Below, in pieces: positions 42,801-55,678 of a stretch of DNA of 64,000 nt. Position 1 is the stretch's first letter. Each line of letters begins with the position of its first letter. Position numbers and translations under genes: made by a program. The DNA comes from Tamaricihabitans halophyticus (lineage in GTDB: Bacteria; Actinomycetota; Actinomycetes; Mycobacteriales; Pseudonocardiaceae): contig NZ_SLXQ01000004.1 of NCBI RefSeq assembly GCF_004340875.1, positions 248,001 through 312,000 of the forward strand, given 5' to 3'. A model generated the notes under the pieces. That model was given only the letters and a program-made list of their open reading frames with translations. It had not been told where the DNA came from and made no database searches.

Positions 42801-45800
42801 GCAACCGCCACCACATCGCCGGGCCGGATTCCTCGGTTGGCCAGCACGGCGGCGATCCGTTGGATATCGGCGTGCAGCTCGGCATAGCTGACCTCGCGGC
42901 ACCCATCACACACCGCGACCGTCTCGGCGTGGTCCCGCGCGATCGAGGCGATCAGATCCGGCAGCGAAGACTCCGGTACGGCCCGGGATTCGGCGTGGCC
43001 ACCGGCACGCGCGCGGTCCAGTTCGGCCGAACTGAGCAGCTCGATCTCCGCTACCGACAGCTCAGGCTCAGCGGCGACGGCGTTGACGACGCTGTTCAGC
43101 CGGTGCGCAAGGTCCGCGACGATGTCCTCCGTGAACAGTTCGGTCGCGTACTCGATTGAGCAGTGCAGCGGTCCCCCGGTGGCCGGGTCCTCGCGGAAGC
43201 TGAACACCAGGTCGAACTTGGCCGCCCGGTGTTCGACTGGTTCCCAGTCCAGCCGCAGCTCCCCGAAATCGAGCGCGGCTTCCTGCGGATCACGGTAGCT
43301 CACCAGCACCTGGAAGAGTGGGTTCCGCGCGGCCGAACGTGCCGGATTGCATTCCTCGACGACAGCCTCGAACGGCACATCGGCATTCGAGAAGGCCGCC
43401 AGATCGGTTTCCCGCAGTTGCCGGACGAGCTGGCGAAAACTCGGTGCACCGGACAGGTCAGCCCGAAGCACCACGGTGTTCACGAAGAATCCGACCAGCT
43501 CGTCCAGCGCTTCGTCCGAACGGCCAGCAATCGGTGTGCCGAGCGGGATATCCGTGCCCGCGCCCATCCGGTACAGGAATGCGGCAACGGCGGCCTGCAC
43601 GACCATGAACATGCTCGCACCGGTTTCTCCACTGAGTTCCCTGAGCTGTCCGCTCGCGTACTCGTCAAGCGGGAACTCGAGTACCCCACCGGAGCCGCTT
43701 GGCCGTGCCGGCCGAGGGCGCGCTCCCGGCAGCTGTATCTCCTCGACGATGCCGGCCAAGGAATCTTTCCAGTAGGCCAGCTGGCTGGCCAGCACACTGT
43801 CCGGATCGGACCGATCACCGAGCAGCTGACGCTGCCAGAGGGTGTAGTCCGCGTACTGAACGGGTAGCGGCGACCAGTCCGGGGCCGCTGCGACCAGGCG
43901 CGCTCGGTATGCCGCGGACAGATCACGCAGGAACGGGGCGTCGGACCACTCGTCGGTAGCGATATGGTGCAGCAACAGCAACAGCACGTGTTCCGTATCG
44001 GACAGTCGGAACACGGTTGCCCGCAGCGGGATCTCGATGGACAGGTCGAACGGGCGATCGAGACCGGCGCGCAGCAGCTCTGGCAGTTCGGCCGCGGTGA
44101 CCTGGACCTCGTCTACCGGTACGTCGACCGTGTCCGCGGGAAGCACCCGCTGCTCGGGTACGCCGCCGCTGACCGGGAACACGGTCCGCAATGCCTCGTG
44201 CCGCCCCACCACGTCGGCAAGCGCCGATCGCAGCGCGGTGCCGTCCAGCTGGCCGGACAAACGCAGCGCCAACGGGAAATTGTATGCCGCCGAGCCGGTG
44301 GTGGACTGGTCGATCAGCCACAATCGCTGCTGGGCGAAGGAAAGCGGGATCGCGACGGGCCGATCCTGCGGCACGAGCACTGGTCGCGGCCCCCGCGTGC
44401 CACCGGCACGGGGCGCGAGTTCGGCGACCGTGGGTGCGTCGAACAGATCGCGGATCGACAGTTCCGCGCCAAGTTCCGTGCGAGCCCTGCTGATCAGTCT
44501 GGTCGCCAGCAGCGAGTGGCCACCCATCTCGAAGAAGCTGTCGTCGATACCGACCGAGGCGGCGCCAAGCAGCTCCGCGAACAACGCGCACAGCACCCGC
44601 TCGGCAGCATCTCTTGGCTGCCTGCTGTCCGCGCCGGCTTCGATCACCGGGGCGGGCAGCGCAGCGACATCGAGCTTGCCGTTGACGGTCAACGGCAACG
44701 CGTCGACGCCGATAATCGTTGCGGGCACCATATAGTCCGGTAGCAGCCGTTTGACGAACCGTTTGAGCTCTTCGGGGCGGGCCGAACCCACGACATACCC
44801 GACCAGCCGAGGAAATCCGTTGGCCGAGGACATCAGTACCGTGGCATGCGCGACATCCGGATGTTCGGCAAGCGCGGCACTGATCTCACCGAGTTCCACC
44901 CGGTAACCGCGGATCTTCACCTGGTCGTCGGTGCGGCCCAGGAAGTCGAGGTTCCCGTCGATGCGCGTCCGCACCAGATCACCAGTCCGGTACATCCGGG
45001 CGCCAGGCTCGAATGGATTGGCCACGAACCGTTCCGCGGTCAGCCCCGGCCGGTTGTGGTATCCCCTGGCCAGCCCGATACCGGAGATGTAGAGCTCACC
45101 CGGAGTCCCCGGCGGCACCGGCCGCAGCCGCGGATCGAGCACGTACGCCCGGGTGTTCCAGATCGGACGGCCAACCGTCGACGTCGCCGAGTCGAGGGTG
45201 CCCCCACCAAGGGTGTTGATCGTGTACTCCGTCGGCCCATACAGGTTGTAGCCGAAAGTCCCCTCCGTATCGCACAGCCGCCGCCATACGGTCTCCGGAA
45301 CCGCTTCCCCACCAAGCAACACCAGTGGCGGGATATGGCCTTCGAGCAATCCTTCGTCGATCAGCTGCTGCGCGTAGGTGGGCGTCACGTTCACCACGTC
45401 GACGGCGTGCCGGTTACAGTAACGGACCAACTCGGGCGCGTCCCTGCGCAGCCGCTCATCGCAGATATGCACCTCGTGTCCTTCGATCAGCCAGAGCAGC
45501 TCCTCCCAGGACATGTCGAAGGCGAACGAGACGGTATGCGCGATCCGCAGCCGGCGCCCAGCCAGCCGGACGGTCGGATCGAAGATCTCCGCCCGGTGAT
45601 TGAGCTGCATGTTCGTCAGCCCGCGATACGGTGTGACGACTCCCTTCGGTCGGCCGGTCGATCCGGAAGTGTAGATCAAGTAGGCGGGGTGTTCGAGCCG
45701 TTCCGGCCGATCCTCGGCGAACGCACCAAGTTCTACATCGGACAGTGGCGCGGTGGCGAACGTCTCGAGTTGCGCGTGGATGGCGGGTTCGTCCAGCTCC

Positions 45801-48800
45801 AGTACCGGCGCCGGCGTATCGGGTAGCGCATCGACCGCGGACTTCGTGGTCACTACCCGCAGCGGGGCTGTGTCGACCAGCATATGCGCCAACCGCTCCG
45901 GAGGATGTTCGAGATCGACGGGCAGGTAGGCGGCACCCGTGCGCAGCACGGCGAACAGTGCCACGACCATCTCGACGGAACGAGGTATGGCGAGCGCTAT
46001 CACCTGTTCCGGCCCAGCGCCGTGCCGCAGCAGTAACCGGGCCAGCTGGTTGATCCTGGTATCCAACTCCGCGTAGCTCAGGTGCTCGGTACCGCAGACC
46101 ACGGCGAGCTGGTCGGGGTCCCGTGCCGCGCGCTCGGCGAGCAGTTCGGCGACCGTGCGGTGGTCCATCTCGTGCGTGCTGGCCGCCCAGTCACGCGCGA
46201 GCGATTCATGTTCGGCCGTGAGCAGCAGATCAAGCTGGCCAACGCGGTCATCCGGCCGACGGACCATGCGTTCCAGAATAGTCACGAAACGCTCGAGAGT
46301 GGACTGTGCGACGTCGCCGTCGATGCGGTCCGCGCGGTAGGCGAGTTCGATACTGATCCGTCGTTGCGGTGTCGCGATCAGGGTCAGTGGGTAGTGCGTG
46401 GCGTCTACATGCGTCGCCTGGCTGATCCCGTGCCGGCTGCGCAGGTTCGCCAGCCATTGCACGCCGTCCGCCGGTCGCAGTACAAACAGTGTGTCAAACA
46501 GCTGCCGATGGCCGGATTCCCGCTGCACCTCGCCGAGGCCGAGATAATCGAAGGGCAGCAGCTCGGCTCGCTCGTCCTGCATGCGACGGAGCAGCTGCCG
46601 TAGCGTCTCCGCCGACCGGCAGGTCACCCGGACCGGCACGGTGTTGAGGAACATGCCGATAATGCTCGTCACGTCGGCGACCGCGGCGGGCCGACCGGCC
46701 ACGGCGGTGCCGAATACGATATCGCCTCGTCCGAGTGCGGCGGCCATGGTCAGTGCCCAGCCGGCACCGAGCAGGGTGTGCAGGGTGAGCCCGTCGCCAC
46801 GGGCGAATTCCCTGAGCCGATCGCTGAGTTCGGCGGACAGCTCAACGCCCAGATTGGTCGGCATCACCGGCCGGTCACCTGGCTCGCTTTCGGTGAGCAG
46901 GCTCGGCTCGGTCAGCCCACCAAGGGCCTTCCGCCACGCCAGTTTTGCCCTGCTGAAGTCCTGCTCGGCCAGCCAGGACAGGTAATCGCGATATGTTCCG
47001 GGTGGCGCGAAGAGCCGGTCGCTGCCGGCCAGTTCGTACAGTGCGAAGAGCTGCTCGAGGAGCAGTTCGGCCGACCAGCCATCCCAGGCGATGAGGTGAT
47101 AGGTGAGCACCAGGCGGTCCCTGCCCGGCGCGAGCCGGAGCAGCATGAACCGGAAGAGCGGTGGTTCGTCGAGCCGGAATCGCAGAGTACGGTCCGTGGC
47201 GAGCAGCTGGCGAACGCGCTCGTCCCGGTCGCCGGGAGGCAGCTCGCGCAGATCATGCTCGGTGATCCGTGGGCGCGGATCGACCGTGACGAACTGTACC
47301 GGCTCGGGTAGGCCATCGCTGGTGAATCCCGCGCGCAGGCTGGCGTTCCGGTTGAGCAAGGTGGTCACCGCAAGCGTCAGCCGGTCGACATCGAGCGTTC
47401 GGTTGAAGTCGAATGTGGACTGTGCTGTGTAGACATCCAGCTCGTCGGCGTCGTAACTGGCGTGGAAGTAAAGCCCCTCCTGTAGCGGCGACAGTGGCCA
47501 GACTTCGGCGACCGGGAAGGCGCTGCGGGCATGTACCTGGTGGGTCTGCTCTTCGGTCAGCCGCAACTGGACGTCCGCGACGCTCGTCTGTGTCGACGGC
47601 GTGTCCGCGATCGTGCCGAGTTCGGCAAGCGCGGCCGGGGTGCGGGCGGTGAACACGTCCTGCGGGTCGATTTCCAGCCCGTTGGATCTTGCCCTGGTGG
47701 CCAGGCTGATCGCACTGATGCTGTCCCCGCCGAGCGCGAAGAAATCATCGTGCTCGGCAACCGTGGCCAGACCGAGCACGGTGGCGTAGGCATCCCGGAG
47801 GATGCGCATCGCGGGCGTGTCGCGGGCGTGTTCTTCCGCAGAACCGGATTCCGTCTCAACACCGGGCTGGCCGGCTGGCTGCCCGTCCGGCAACGCGGCC
47901 CGGTCCAGCTTGCCGTTCGGGGTATGCGGTAGCTCGGCGAGTAGCTGTATCCGATGGGGTATCGCGTGGTTGGGCAGCCGCTCGGCAAGGGATCGCCTCA
48001 GCTCGGCGGCGTCCAGCCGGGCCTGCTGGTGCGGCACCGCGTAGCCGAGCAAGGAGCCGTGCCGGACGATCGCCGCCGCCGCGACCACACCAGGAATCGA
48101 CCGCAGCTGGGCCTCGACCTCGCCCAGCTCGATCCGGTTTCCCCGAATCTTCACCTGGTGATCGGTTCGGCCAAGGTATTCCAGCGCGCCATCGCCACGG
48201 CGGCGGACGAGATCACCGGTGCGGTACAGCCGGGTGCCCGGTTCGAAGGGGTTGGCCACGAATCGCTCGGCGGTCATACCGGCGCGCCGGTGATAACCCC
48301 TGGCCAGCTGGATACCTCCGAGGTACAGCTCGCCGGGCGCGCCGATGGGCACCGGGCGCAGCCAGCTGTCCAGTACATGCAGGGTGGTATTCCATACTGG
48401 CGTGCCGATCGGCACGCCATCCGAGGCGTGTTGCTCGGTCTGTTCGCTCTGCCCGTAAGGCCACCAGCTGACGTCCACAGCCGCCTCGGTCGGACCGTAC
48501 AGATTGTGCATGGCCACCCCGGTCAGTTCGGTCCATCGCGCCGCCAGTGCAGTGGACAGTGCTTCCCCGCTGGTGAAGACGCGCCGCAGACTGCTGGCCC
48601 AGTCTCGTTCGGTGGCCAGTTCGGGTACGCCGACGAAAGCGTCGAGCATCGTCGGCACGAAGTGCATGGTGGTGATCCGCTCGGCGCGGATGAGTTCGGC
48701 GAGATAGCGCGGATCCCGGTGCCCCGCGGGATCCGCGAGTACCACGGTGGCGCCCTCGCGCAGCGCCCAGAAGAACTCCCAGACGGATACGTCGAAGCTG

Positions 48801-51800
48801 GCCGGGGTTTTCTGTAGCACCCGATCCTCGGGTGCGAGGCCGAAGCTGGCCTGCATCCAGTTGAGCCGGTTCACGATTGCCCGGTGGCTTACCAGCACTC
48901 CCTTTGGCTGGCCGGTGGATCCCGAAGTGTAGATCAGATAGGCGGGATGTTCCGGTTTCGGCTGGTCTTCCGGCACCGGCATCGCCGGCTCGTGGCCGGT
49001 TGGTTCGTCGACGAGTATCGGGTGGACTCCGGACACCGCGGGCAGCATGGTGCCGGATCTGGTCAGCACGACCTTGGCGCCGGAGTCGGCGAGCATGAAG
49101 GCCAATCGTTCGGCCGGATAATCCAGGTCCAGTGGTAGGTACGCGGCGCCAGCCTTGCCGACCGCGAGCAGCGCGATCATCAACTCCGCCGAGCGCGGCA
49201 CGGCGACGGCGACGATGCTTTCCGGACCAACCGCGGCTTCCCGCAAACGGTGGGCAAGGAGCACCGCCGCCCGGTCAAGTTCCCGATAGGTCAGCCTCGT
49301 CTCCGGGGCGATCACCGCGATCGCGTCCGGACTACGCCGCACCTGATGGTGGATCGCGGTCAACAGGGTGTCCGCGCCGATCGGTCGCTCGGTCGCGTTG
49401 GCGGCTTCGACTGTGGCGCGTTCGGTAGCCAGTCGCGGATCGAGATCGCGCACCGACCGCTCCGGTCCGGCGCAGATCAGCTCGACGAGCCGGACCAGCT
49501 GATCAAGCAGCTCCTGCGCCGATGCTTGCGACAGCCGTGCCTGGTCGTACTTCATGGTGAATTCGAAGCCATCGACGGGAGTGATGATCAACGCGACCGG
49601 GTAGTGCACCGCGTCGATCACCTCGACTCCGGTGACCCGCAGCTCGCCGGCGGGGTCGGTGGGTGCTGGATCCCGTGGGTAGTTCTCGAAGACCACGAGC
49701 GTGTCGAACAGTTCGGCATCCACCCCGGTTATCCGCCGCAGCTCGCGCAGCCCGAGGTGCTGGCTGTCCAGCAGGGCGGACTGTTCGCGCTGGCTACGCC
49801 GCAGAAAGTCCACAACGGACTCGTCAGGTCGCGGCCGTTGCCGCACTGGCACGGTGTTGATGAACAACCCCACCGCGGACTCGATCCCGCTGACCGTCGC
49901 TTCCCGGCCGGATACGGTGCTACCGAAGCACACGTCAGTGCGTCCGGTGTGCGCGCGTAGCAGCAGGCCCCATGCGCCATGCAGCACAGTGCCAATGGTC
50001 ACCCCGTGGGTCCGTGCGAACTCGGTGAGCCCGCTGGCCAGCGCCCCGGACAACCGGGTGGCCAGCTTCGCCCGCCGAGGCTCGGCCCTGGACGGCGAGA
50101 CCAGGGTGGTTGGCTCGTCGATCCCGTCGAGCGCCTGTTGCCAGGCGCTGCGGGCCGCGTCGTCGTCGCGTGCCGCAAGCCAGGCGAGGTAGTGCCGCCG
50201 GGGTGTTGGTTCGGCGAGCTGCTTCGGCTGGCCGTGCGGGGCGTAGCGCGCGAGAATCTCGCGCACCATGATCGGCACTGACCAGCCGTCCGCGACAAGG
50301 TGGTGGAAGGTGAGCAACAACCTGCCACCGGTCGCGGACCGGACGAAGGTGGCCCGTAGCAACGGCGGGCGAGTCAGTTCGAAGCCGGCTGATCGGTCCC
50401 GGTTGGCGATCTCGGCGAAACCCGAGTAGTCCGCCTCTGCCACTTCGCGCCAGGGCAATCGTGCTTCGGCGGCCACGACCTGCACGATTCGCCCGTCGTT
50501 CAGTTGCCGGAATCCGGAACGCAGGGATTCATGCCGGTCGAGCAACTCCTGCGTCGCCTGCCGGAGCGCCGCCGCGTCGACCTGTCCCGCGAGCTCGAGG
50601 GCCTCCTGCACGATGTAGACATCGGCGGCACCATGGCGCGCGTGCGCGTGGAAGTAGAACCCTTCCTGTAGCGGGGTAACCGGAAGCACGTCGGCATAGT
50701 CGCCGCAGTCGACCAGCTCACCATCGTCCACCGCGAGCGAGACCTCGGTTGGCGCGGTCATGGTGGCATCCAGGTCCTTGGCCGCGCGCGCCGCCGCGTT
50801 CTCGATGATGCCGGCGACCGTGCGATGCTCGAACACCTGCCGTACGGTGAAGCCGATCCCCTGTTCACCGGCAAGCGACATCAGCCGGAGCGCGAGGATA
50901 CTGTCGCCACCGCACTCGAAGAAATCGTCGGTGATGCCGATGTCGGGGACGCCCAGTACCTCGGCGCACAGCCGGCTGAGCAGCGCCTCGCGTGGCCCCC
51001 TCGGCCGCTGGTCGCCCGCGCTGCCGAACGTCGGCGCTGGTAGCGCGGCACGATCGAGTTTTCCGTTGGGCAGTAGCGGAAAACGATCCAGCGCGACGAT
51101 CGCGGCTGGCACCAGGTAGTCCGGCAACCGAGTGCGTAGGTGTTCCCGTAGTGCCTTACCCAACGCCGTCCGGTCACGGTAACGAGCTGGCACGTTCGCG
51201 AAATCGGCCGCGCTGCCGGAGGTGACGCCAGGGCGGTAGTCCGCCCGTGGCGAATGACCGAGCGTGAAGACCGCGTCCACCCTGCCGTCCGCGGCGCTTC
51301 CGGTCCACGTGCAGCTGGTCTGATAGCCATACCGCGCGCCGAGTTCGGACAGCTCCTGTGGGTCGACGGCGGTTGTGCGACTGGGCACCGGGTGACCGTC
51401 TACTTCGGCCAGTGCGCGGAGGTCGTCGACGATGCGGGCATTGGCAATCCCGCACAGCCTGAGCGTGTCCGGTCGTTCCTGTTCCAGCCGGTCCCCGAGC
51501 TCGGCAAGCGTGCGCACCTCGGTGTCCCACCGAAGTTCGGTGGCCGAACTCGCCACGTCGGGCGCCCTGCCCTTACGCAATACCACGTCGTAGCGGTACC
51601 GGCTGAGCTCGTTCGGGTCATCGGACTGTTTGATCCGGATGTCCAGCCCGCCGATCCCGTCGATCTCGCGGGCAAGCGCGGGGAAGAAATCCGGGTCGAG
51701 CAGCAACTCGCCTTCGCTGGCAAGCGCGGAATCGATCGTCGCGCGGCCAAGGTCGTTGGTTGCTTCGGCGATACCTGCCCGCAGGCAACGCAGCAGGCGC

Positions 51801-54271
51801 AGGTTCCGGATATCGCCAAGGAACACGGCGCCGCCATCGACGAGTAGCCGCAGCGCGCCCCGGAGTACCTCGACGAGGTACTCGACGCTGGGAAAGTACT
51901 GTGCCACCGAGTTGAGGACGACGGTATCGAACCGGTCGTCGGGCAGACCAGTGAAATCACTGGCCTGCAGGGTGCGCAGCTCCACCCGTCCGGCGAGTTC
52001 GGGGCGCTCCGCTATTTTGCGCCGCAGTGCCTCGATCGCTTCGGCGGAAAGGTCGGTACCCCAGTATTCGACGCTGTCCGCGGCCAACTGGGACAGGAGG
52101 AGTCCGCTACCCACACCGATTTCCAGCACTCGACGCGGGCGCAGCTCGCTGATCCGCCGCACCGTCGCCGCGCGCCAGCGCCGCAGCTGCGGCAGCGGGA
52201 TCGGTGCCCCGTCATAACTACTGTGCCAACCGGCGAAACCGTCCTCGAAGGGATCACCGGCCGTGGCGGCGTAGAGCACTTCGTGGAGCTGCCTCCACTG
52301 CGCGACCGTATCCGCTTCGGCCCGCTGATCCCGGGTATCACGTGCCAGCTCGGGCACCACGTAGGCGACGAGTCGACGATCTCCGGTACCAACCTCGTAC
52401 GGGAGGACCACCGCGTCCGCCACCGCGTCGTGTGCGGTCAGCGTGGCACTGACCTCGCCGGGTTCAATCCGGTAGCCGCGCACCTTCAGCTGATCATCGG
52501 CCCGCCCGAGAAATTCCAGCACGCCATCGGCGCGCCAGCGAACCCGGTCTCCGGTGCGATACATCCGGGCACCCGCGAGCTCGGCATACGGGTCGGGCAG
52601 AAACCGTTCGGCGGTACGGCCCGGCATGCCGAGGTAGCCCCTGGCCAGGCCCCTCCCCCCGAGGTACAGCTCACCAGGGAAACCGGCTGGCACCGGCTGC
52701 AGAGCCGAATCGAGCACATAGCAACGGGTGTTTCGATCCGGTACGCCGATCGGCACCGGTCCCTGCCAGTCCGGTTCGGCCGCCCAGAGTGTCGAGTTGA
52801 CACTGGCTTCGGTGACCCCATAACAGACGAACAGCTGCTGGCGCTTGGCGAACCGGTTCACCAAGCCAGCGGGAACCGACTCGGTGCCAACGCCAAGCAC
52901 CGCGTTCGCCGGTAACAGGCAGTCCGCTGGCAACGCGCTGACCAACGATGGCGGCAGGAAAACGTGCGTCAGCTCCTGCTCGATCAGGAAATCAGTGAGC
53001 TGCCGGCCAGCGATCCGGTACTCGTCCGGCACGATCACCACGCTGGCGCCGACGCAGAGCGCCATACCCAGTTCCCATACCGCGACGTCGAATCCGATCG
53101 ACGCGAACTGGGCGACTCTGCTGTGCTCATCGACCCCGAACCGCTCGATCGCGGTAGCGACCAGACTGCCGATCCCGTCGTGGGTCAGGTGCACGCCTTT
53201 TGGGGTTCCGGTGGAACCGGAGGTGTAAATCAGGTAGGCGGCGCGCGCCAGCGGCAGGGGTTCCCGAGCCGCGAGTTCTCCGCTAACGCCGGCCAGCTCG
53301 GCTGGATCATCCAGCACGATCGGGGTGGCTTCGCTCGCCGGTAGCTCGGTAAGCAGCGCGCCGACCGTCAGCACGGTGCGCGCACCGGAATCACGAAGCA
53401 CGTAGCCGAGCCGCTCCGCCGGACTGGCCAGTTCCAGTGGCAGATAGGCCGCACCCGCTTCGAGTACACCGAGCAAACTCGCCACCAGCCGGGCGGAACG
53501 CGGAAGGGCTACCGCGACGACGTCCTCGGCGCCGACGCCACGCGCGACCAGCAAGCTGGCAATCTGGTCCGCCTCCGCGAGCAGTTCGCGATAGGTCACC
53601 GTGTTCTGTCCATCATGGACGGCTATCGCGTCGGGTGCGCGGGCGGCTTGCCGACGTACGGTGTCCGGCCAGGACAGCTCGACGACCGGACCGTCATTGA
53701 CGCCCCAGGAACCGACCAACCGGGCGCGCTCCTCGGCGGTCGTCAGCGCGACACGGCCGATCGGCCGTGTCGGGTCGGCGCACAATTCCTGCCACAAGGC
53801 GGTAAAGCGACCCAGCTGCGCGGCGAGTAACGCGGCTGGGCACGCGGCGGCGAACTCCACATCGACCAGCGCGCCGGCTGGGCGAACGGTCATCGTGAGG
53901 TCCGCGGTACGCGCACTGAACGCGGATGCGTCGGCCCCTGGCTGCTCGATCAGTTCGGCCAGTGCCGCGGACACCGTGTCGCGCAACTCCTGACCAGTCT
54001 GCTCTGGACGGATGCGCAGCCGCAGTGGCCGTAGCGGTGTCTCGCCCAGGTCGACGCATGCCACCTCGAGGCCGATCTCGCGGGCGCCGGTAACGCGATG
54101 CGCATAGCCGGCCAGCGCGGCAATCGCCGTGGTAGCTGGTTCGACATCGGGCAACGGGAGTTCGGCATGCAGCCGGACTGGCTCGGATTCGCCGTGCGCG
54201 GCGTGACCATCGAGCAGCCGCGTGGCCGCCACCCCACCGATATCCGCGATCTCCCGGCCTTCCGGCATCAT
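39890..54271 (-). CDS. Four-module NRPS for a hydroxamate siderophore
   Basis: A 4793-residue single-chain NRPS. Domain order with approximate residues: C-lobe remnant without HHxxxDG (1-200); A1 (core near 347) with an N-methyltransferase inserted before A9 (VLEIGVGSG near 717); T1 GGDS (1120); C2 HHLVADGWS (1324); A2 (1780); T2 GGDS (2180); C3 [10 protein letters not shown] (2394); A3 (2868); T3 GGHS (3250); C4 HHIATDEWS (3436); A4 (3921); T4 GGHS (4311); terminal C5 [10 protein letters not shown] (4487). No E or TE domain. Specificity lines read by eye: A1 DVWFGGCVN, A2 DVWHFSLVD (Ser, as EntF), A3 DMENLGLIN (hydroxyornithine, as coelichelin), A4 DVFALGCVN. A1 and A4 resemble each other and may take acylated hydroxyornithine. 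ATG 54271 with GGGGAG upstream is preferred over 54388. Confidence 0.96.
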   Translation of the reverse strand: MMPEGREIADIGGVAATRLLDGHAAHGESEPVRLHAELPLPDVEPATTAIAALAGYAHRVTGAREIGLEVACVDLGETPLRPLRLRIRPEQTGQELRDTVSAALAELIEQPGADASAFSARTADLTMTVRPAGALVDVEFAAACPAALLAAQLGRFTALWQELCADPTRPIGRVALTTAEERARLVGSWGVNDGPVVELSWPDTVRRQAARAPDAIAVHDGQNTVTYRELLAEADQIASLLVARGVGAEDVVAVALPRSARLVASLLGVLEAGAAYLPLELASPAERLGYVLRDSGARTVLTVGALLTELPASEATPIVLDDPAELAGVSGELAAREPLPLARAAYLIYTSGSTGTPKGVHLTHDGIGSLVATAIERFGVDEHSRVAQFASIGFDVAVWELGMALCVGASVVIVPDEYRIAGRQLTDFLIEQELTHVFLPPSLVSALPADCLLPANAVLGVGTESVPAGLVNRFAKRQQLFVCYGVTEASVNSTLWAAEPDWQGPVPIGVPDRNTRCYVLDSALQPVPAGFPGELYLGGRGLARGYLGMPGRTAERFLPDPYAELAGARMYRTGDRVRWRADGVLEFLGRADDQLKVRGYRIEPGEVSATLTAHDAVADAVVLPYEVGTGDRRLVAYVVPELARDTRDQRAEADTVAQWRQLHEVLYAATAGDPFEDGFAGWHSSYDGAPIPLPQLRRWRAATVRRISELRPRRVLEIGVGSGLLLSQLAADSVEYWGTDLSAEAIEALRRKIAERPELAGRVELRTLQASDFTGLPDDRFDTVVLNSVAQYFPSVEYLVEVLRGALRLLVDGGAVFLGDIRNLRLLRCLRAGIAEATNDLGRATIDSALASEGELLLDPDFFPALAREIDGIGGLDIRIKQSDDPNELSRYRYDVVLRKGRAPDVASSATELRWDTEVRTLAELGDRLEQERPDTLRLCGIANARIVDDLRALAEVDGHPVPSRTTAVDPQELSELGARYGYQTSCTWTGSAADGRVDAVFTLGHSPRADYRPGVTSGSAADFANVPARYRDRTALGKALREHLRTRLPDYLVPAAIVALDRFPLLPNGKLDRAALPAPTFGSAGDQRPRGPREALLSRLCAEVLGVPDIGITDDFFECGGDSILALRLMSLAGEQGIGFTVRQVFEHRTVAGIIENAAARAAKDLDATMTAPTEVSLAVDDGELVDCGDYADVLPVTPLQEGFYFHAHARHGAADVYIVQEALELAGQVDAAALRQATQELLDRHESLRSGFRQLNDGRIVQVVAAEARLPWREVAEADYSGFAEIANRDRSAGFELTRPPLLRATFVRSATGGRLLLTFHHLVADGWSVPIMVREILARYAPHGQPKQLAEPTPRRHYLAWLAARDDDAARSAWQQALDGIDEPTTLVSPSRAEPRRAKLATRLSGALASGLTEFARTHGVTIGTVLHGAWGLLLRAHTGRTDVCFGSTVSGREATVSGIESAVGLFINTVPVRQRPRPDESVVDFLRRSQREQSALLDSQHLGLRELRRITGVDAELFDTLVVFENYPRDPAPTDPAGELRVTGVEVIDAVHYPVALIITPVDGFEFTMKYDQARLSQASAQELLDQLVRLVELICAGPERSVRDLDPRLATERATVEAANATERPIGADTLLTAIHHQVRRSPDAIAVIAPETRLTYRELDRAAVLLAHRLREAAVGPESIVAVAVPRSAELMIALLAVGKAGAAYLPLDLDYPAERLAFMLADSGAKVVLTRSGTMLPAVSGVHPILVDEPTGHEPAMPVPEDQPKPEHPAYLIYTSGSTGQPKGVLVSHRAIVNRLNWMQASFGLAPEDRVLQKTPASFDVSVWEFFWALREGATVVLADPAGHRDPRYLAELIRAERITTMHFVPTMLDAFVGVPELATERDWASSLRRVFTSGEALSTALAARWTELTGVAMHNLYGPTEAAVDVSWWPYGQSEQTEQHASDGVPIGTPVWNTTLHVLDSWLRPVPIGAPGELYLGGIQLARGYHRRAGMTAERFVANPFEPGTRLYRTGDLVRRRGDGALEYLGRTDHQVKIRGNRIELGEVEAQLRSIPGVVAAAAIVRHGSLLGYAVPHQQARLDAAELRRSLAERLPNHAIPHRIQLLAELPHTPNGKLDRAALPDGQPAGQPGVETESGSAEEHARDTPAMRILRDAYATVLGLATVAEHDDFFALGGDSISAISLATRARSNGLEIDPQDVFTARTPAALAELGTIADTPSTQTSVADVQLRLTEEQTHQVHARSAFPVAEVWPLSPLQEGLYFHASYDADELDVYTAQSTFDFNRTLDVDRLTLAVTTLLNRNASLRAGFTSDGLPEPVQFVTVDPRPRITEHDLRELPPGDRDERVRQLLATDRTLRFRLDEPPLFRFMLLRLAPGRDRLVLTYHLIAWDGWSAELLLEQLFALYELAGSDRLFAPPGTYRDYLSWLAEQDFSRAKLAWRKALGGLTEPSLLTESEPGDRPVMPTNLGVELSAELSDRLREFARGDGLTLHTLLGAGWALTMAAALGRGDIVFGTAVAGRPAAVADVTSIIGMFLNTVPVRVTCRSAETLRQLLRRMQDERAELLPFDYLGLGEVQRESGHRQLFDTLFVLRPADGVQWLANLRSRHGISQATHVDATHYPLTLIATPQRRISIELAYRADRIDGDVAQSTLERFVTILERMVRRPDDRVGQLDLLLTAEHESLARDWAASTHEMDHRTVAELLAERAARDPDQLAVVCGTEHLSYAELDTRINQLARLLLRHGAGPEQVIALAIPRSVEMVVALFAVLRTGAAYLPVDLEHPPERLAHMLVDTAPLRVVTTKSAVDALPDTPAPVLELDEPAIHAQLETFATAPLSDVELGAFAEDRPERLEHPAYLIYTSGSTGRPKGVVTPYRGLTNMQLNHRAEIFDPTVRLAGRRLRIAHTVSFAFDMSWEELLWLIEGHEVHICDERLRRDAPELVRYCNRHAVDVVNVTPTYAQQLIDEGLLEGHIPPLVLLGGEAVPETVWRRLCDTEGTFGYNLYGPTEYTINTLGGGTLDSATSTVGRPIWNTRAYVLDPRLRPVPPGTPGELYISGIGLARGYHNRPGLTAERFVANPFEPGARMYRTGDLVRTRIDGNLDFLGRTDDQVKIRGYRVELGEISAALAEHPDVAHATVLMSSANGFPRLVGYVVGSARPEELKRFVKRLLPDYMVPATIIGVDALPLTVNGKLDVAALPAPVIEAGADSRQPRDAAERVLCALFAELLGAASVGIDDSFFEMGGHSLLATRLISRARTELGAELSIRDLFDAPTVAELAPRAGGTRGPRPVLVPQDRPVAIPLSFAQQRLWLIDQSTTGSAAYNFPLALRLSGQLDGTALRSALADVVGRHEALRTVFPVSGGVPEQRVLPADTVDVPVDEVQVTAAELPELLRAGLDRPFDLSIEIPLRATVFRLSDTEHVLLLLLHHIATDEWSDAPFLRDLSAAYRARLVAAAPDWSPLPVQYADYTLWQRQLLGDRSDPDSVLASQLAYWKDSLAGIVEEIQLPGARPRPARPSGSGGVLEFPLDEYASGQLRELSGETGASMFMVVQAAVAAFLYRMGAGTDIPLGTPIAGRSDEALDELVGFFVNTVVLRADLSGAPSFRQLVRQLRETDLAAFSNADVPFEAVVEECNPARSAARNPLFQVLVSYRDPQEAALDFGELRLDWEPVEHRAAKFDLVFSFREDPATGGPLHCSIEYATELFTEDIVADLAHRLNSVVNAVAAEPELSVAEIELLSSAELDRARAGGHAESRAVPESSLPDLIASIARDHAETVAVCDGCREVSYAELHADIQRIAAVLANRGIRPGDVVAVALPRGAEQIGVLLAITTLGAVYLPLDIAHPADRLAYQLSDSDARLLIATQTHAEKIAGEPGVSRLVLDSAEVLGELAATEPVFSPTVVPLDQAAYVIYTSGSTGRPKGVVVPHRGLASLVATAVDRFGVRPGSRVLQFASIGFDVAIFELCMALCTGATLVLAPDEIRVPGRPLTEFLRTQRVSHAALPPSLVSALPSQERLPAGTTLLVGTETVSADLIERWVDELTVFVCYGVTEATVNSTLWRAEPGLRGPAPIGRPDPNTAVYVLDARLRPVPPGVAGELYLAGPGLARGYLGRQALTSARFIASPFGPEGSRLYRTGDLVRSRLDGTLEFLGRSDAQVKIRGFRIELDEIVAVLTECAGVGQATVVVDRSTGEPRLVGYLVPDPDSAGLDEPTIRGQLATLLPDYFMPHVLVELAGPLPLTPNGKIDAAALPAPDWAALTGTDSVAETPRQHKLAGLFAEVLGLHGVGVAQVAVADSFFALGGHSMSAMRLLGRIRTEFGADLSIRDVFDAPTVAALAERIDSAWTARPDLRSQERPEALPLAPNQVEHWARYRVGGGDDQVLALTTSTSFDLPTLRQALTDLVDRHVPLRTSYAEQDGVARQRLVDPPELVLLAESAEPLTAALGEQAGYRPALVEQPALRVELLSARDGTALLFGMHYLAVDEWSVVPLLRDFVTAYRARRAGLAPEWTALPFDYADYTLWAHQLLGDPDDAGSLAATQIEYWRGQLAGLAGRVRLPGAKAVEATSTAGGRYEFTLDSALHAAIDGLAQRTGTSMFMILHAALGTVLGAEGHTELPIGTQVAGRTEDELGGLVGCLANTVLLRTDTTGDPRFLQLLSRVRETTLGALDHQDVPYAWLVAELELPPVPQVLLVHHEQAVLTEVEELGAELVAVPTGTARTELTVSFYEPADDGPVPCELEYATELFDHNAVALLADRWVSVLRGAVATPEARLSTLTEQKGGKV

Positions 54272-54338
54272 CGTTTCGACTCCCCGCGTTCGGCGAACTG
54301 GTCCGTTGGTCGTGGTTGTCGATGGCCGTGTACAGCCA

Positions 54339-55352
54339 CTACCGCGCGTTCGGCCCCGTTTGCTCCAGCAGTGGCACCACACGATCAATCGCGTACGGGA
54401 TGCTCAGCACGGTGTTGAATGAGACGGCGGCGCCGACGGGCGGGTCGTAGTACGTGACAAACACCGAGGCGTCCTCGCGGGCAACCTTCGATCGCTGGTA
54501 CACCTCGTCGTTTTGCACCCGCTTGCGTACCGAGTCGTCCGCGACGGTCCACAACATCCGATCCACGTCGGCGACGAGGTCCAGCCGTTCGGAGCTCACC
54601 TCAGCCGCATTGTTGTCCCCGGCCAGTTCGGTGATTTCCGATGATCCTTGAAAACCGAGCTCGAGGGCGAACTCCGCCTTCGCGTCGTGGTCCGCGAACA
54701 GTGCGTACTCCCCTGGCTGAAAACTATCCGCGACTACAATGGACTGTTCGGCGAACTCCGGATGCTCTTGGCGCACGGCGGCGAACTTGGCGTCCACTCC
54801 ATCGATCAGCTTGGTGGCCTGTTGCTGCTTGCCGACCGCCTTGCCGATCCGTTCGGTCATCAGTCGCCATGGCGCCGCGTAGTCCTGCTGACCGGGGGGC
54901 TGCGCCACGGTCGGCGCGATCTTCGCCAACTTCTCGTACTGTTCCTTGGTCATCCCGCTGTACTGCGCGATGATCAGGTCCGGCTGGAGCTTGGCGATCT
55001 TCTCCAGCTGATAGTCGTCCCGCTCCCCCACGATCTCCGGTTTTGTCTCGCCCCACTTCGGCTTGGTCCACGGCCAGTTCCCGTACGGCCGCTCCCCGAA
55101 CCAGTCCACCACGCCCACCGGTTTGATGCCGAGGGCCAGCAGGGCCTCCTGATCGTTGAGCCCCAGCGCCACCACTTTCCGCGGATTCTCCGGCAATTCG
55201 GTAGTTCCGTACTTATGCTCCATCCGGACGCCGGAGTTGCCCTCGGCGCCGTCCGAGGCGGTACCGCAGGCGGCAACCACGACCGCCAGTACGGACACGA
55301 CAACCAGAGTCGACAGTCGGCGCACGAAGCGGCGGGCGCGGAACGTGGACAT
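54339..55352 (-). CDS. Ferric-siderophore-binding lipoprotein
   Basis: A 337-residue solute-binding lipoprotein of the FepB/FhuD/CchF type. The signal peptide ends in the lipobox VVAAC (about residues 24-28). The TroA-like fold shows [57 protein letters not shown] and a C-terminal [14 protein letters not shown]. It delivers the ferri-siderophore to the FecCD permeases encoded divergently. ATG 55352 with AAGAGGTG upstream is used, not the GTG six bases earlier. It is the first gene of the NRPS operon, 67 bases before the NRPS, an arrangement that ties uptake to synthesis. Confidence 0.94.
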   Translation of the reverse strand: MSTFRARRFVRRLSTLVVVSVLAVVVAACGTASDGAEGNSGVRMEHKYGTTELPENPRKVVALGLNDQEALLALGIKPVGVVDWFGERPYGNWPWTKPKWGETKPEIVGERDDYQLEKIAKLQPDLIIAQYSGMTKEQYEKLAKIAPTVAQPPGQQDYAAPWRLMTERIGKAVGKQQQATKLIDGVDAKFAAVRQEHPEFAEQSIVVADSFQPGEYALFADHDAKAEFALELGFQGSSEITELAGDNNAAEVSSERLDLVADVDRMLWTVADDSVRKRVQNDEVYQRSKVAREDASVFVTYYDPPVGAAVSFNTVLSIPYAIDRVVPLLEQTGPNAR

Positions 55353-55678
55353 CGGCACCTCTTACGGGTCGTGGGATGTGGCCAAGGCCGGCGGAAAACT
55401 CCAGCGGACGCTAGTTAGGAAAGCCTAAACACACTGACGACCCTAAGGTAAGCATCACCTAACCTCAAGCACGACGTTCGCTACGCCACTCCACGTTGCC
55501 GAGCACCCCGGGTAACCCCGGGACAACCAACTGAGGTAAAGCTAGCCTTAGCCCCACGGTGCAAGGTGTCAGTGGACGTGTCGAACCATCCGGAGCCGCC
55601 GGTGTTGACCAGATCGAGGTTGACCACATCAAGCCCGCCGCGACCAGCGGCATCCAGTTTGCTTGGCAACGAACGCCC
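55353..55678. promoter_or_regulatory. Divergent uptake/NRPS promoter region with three iron boxes
   Basis: About 326 bases without a certain gene. Matches to the 19-mer iron-box consensus are at 55415-55433 (13 of 19), 55444-55462 (14 of 19) and 55532-55550 (14 of 19). Boxes 1 and 2 sit 60-110 bases before the SBP gene, box 3 about 130 bases before the permease start. An in-frame GTG at 55559 would begin the permease just after box 3, but the protein-like part starts at 55679. Iron repression through IdeR/DmdR is expected. Confidence 0.7.
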
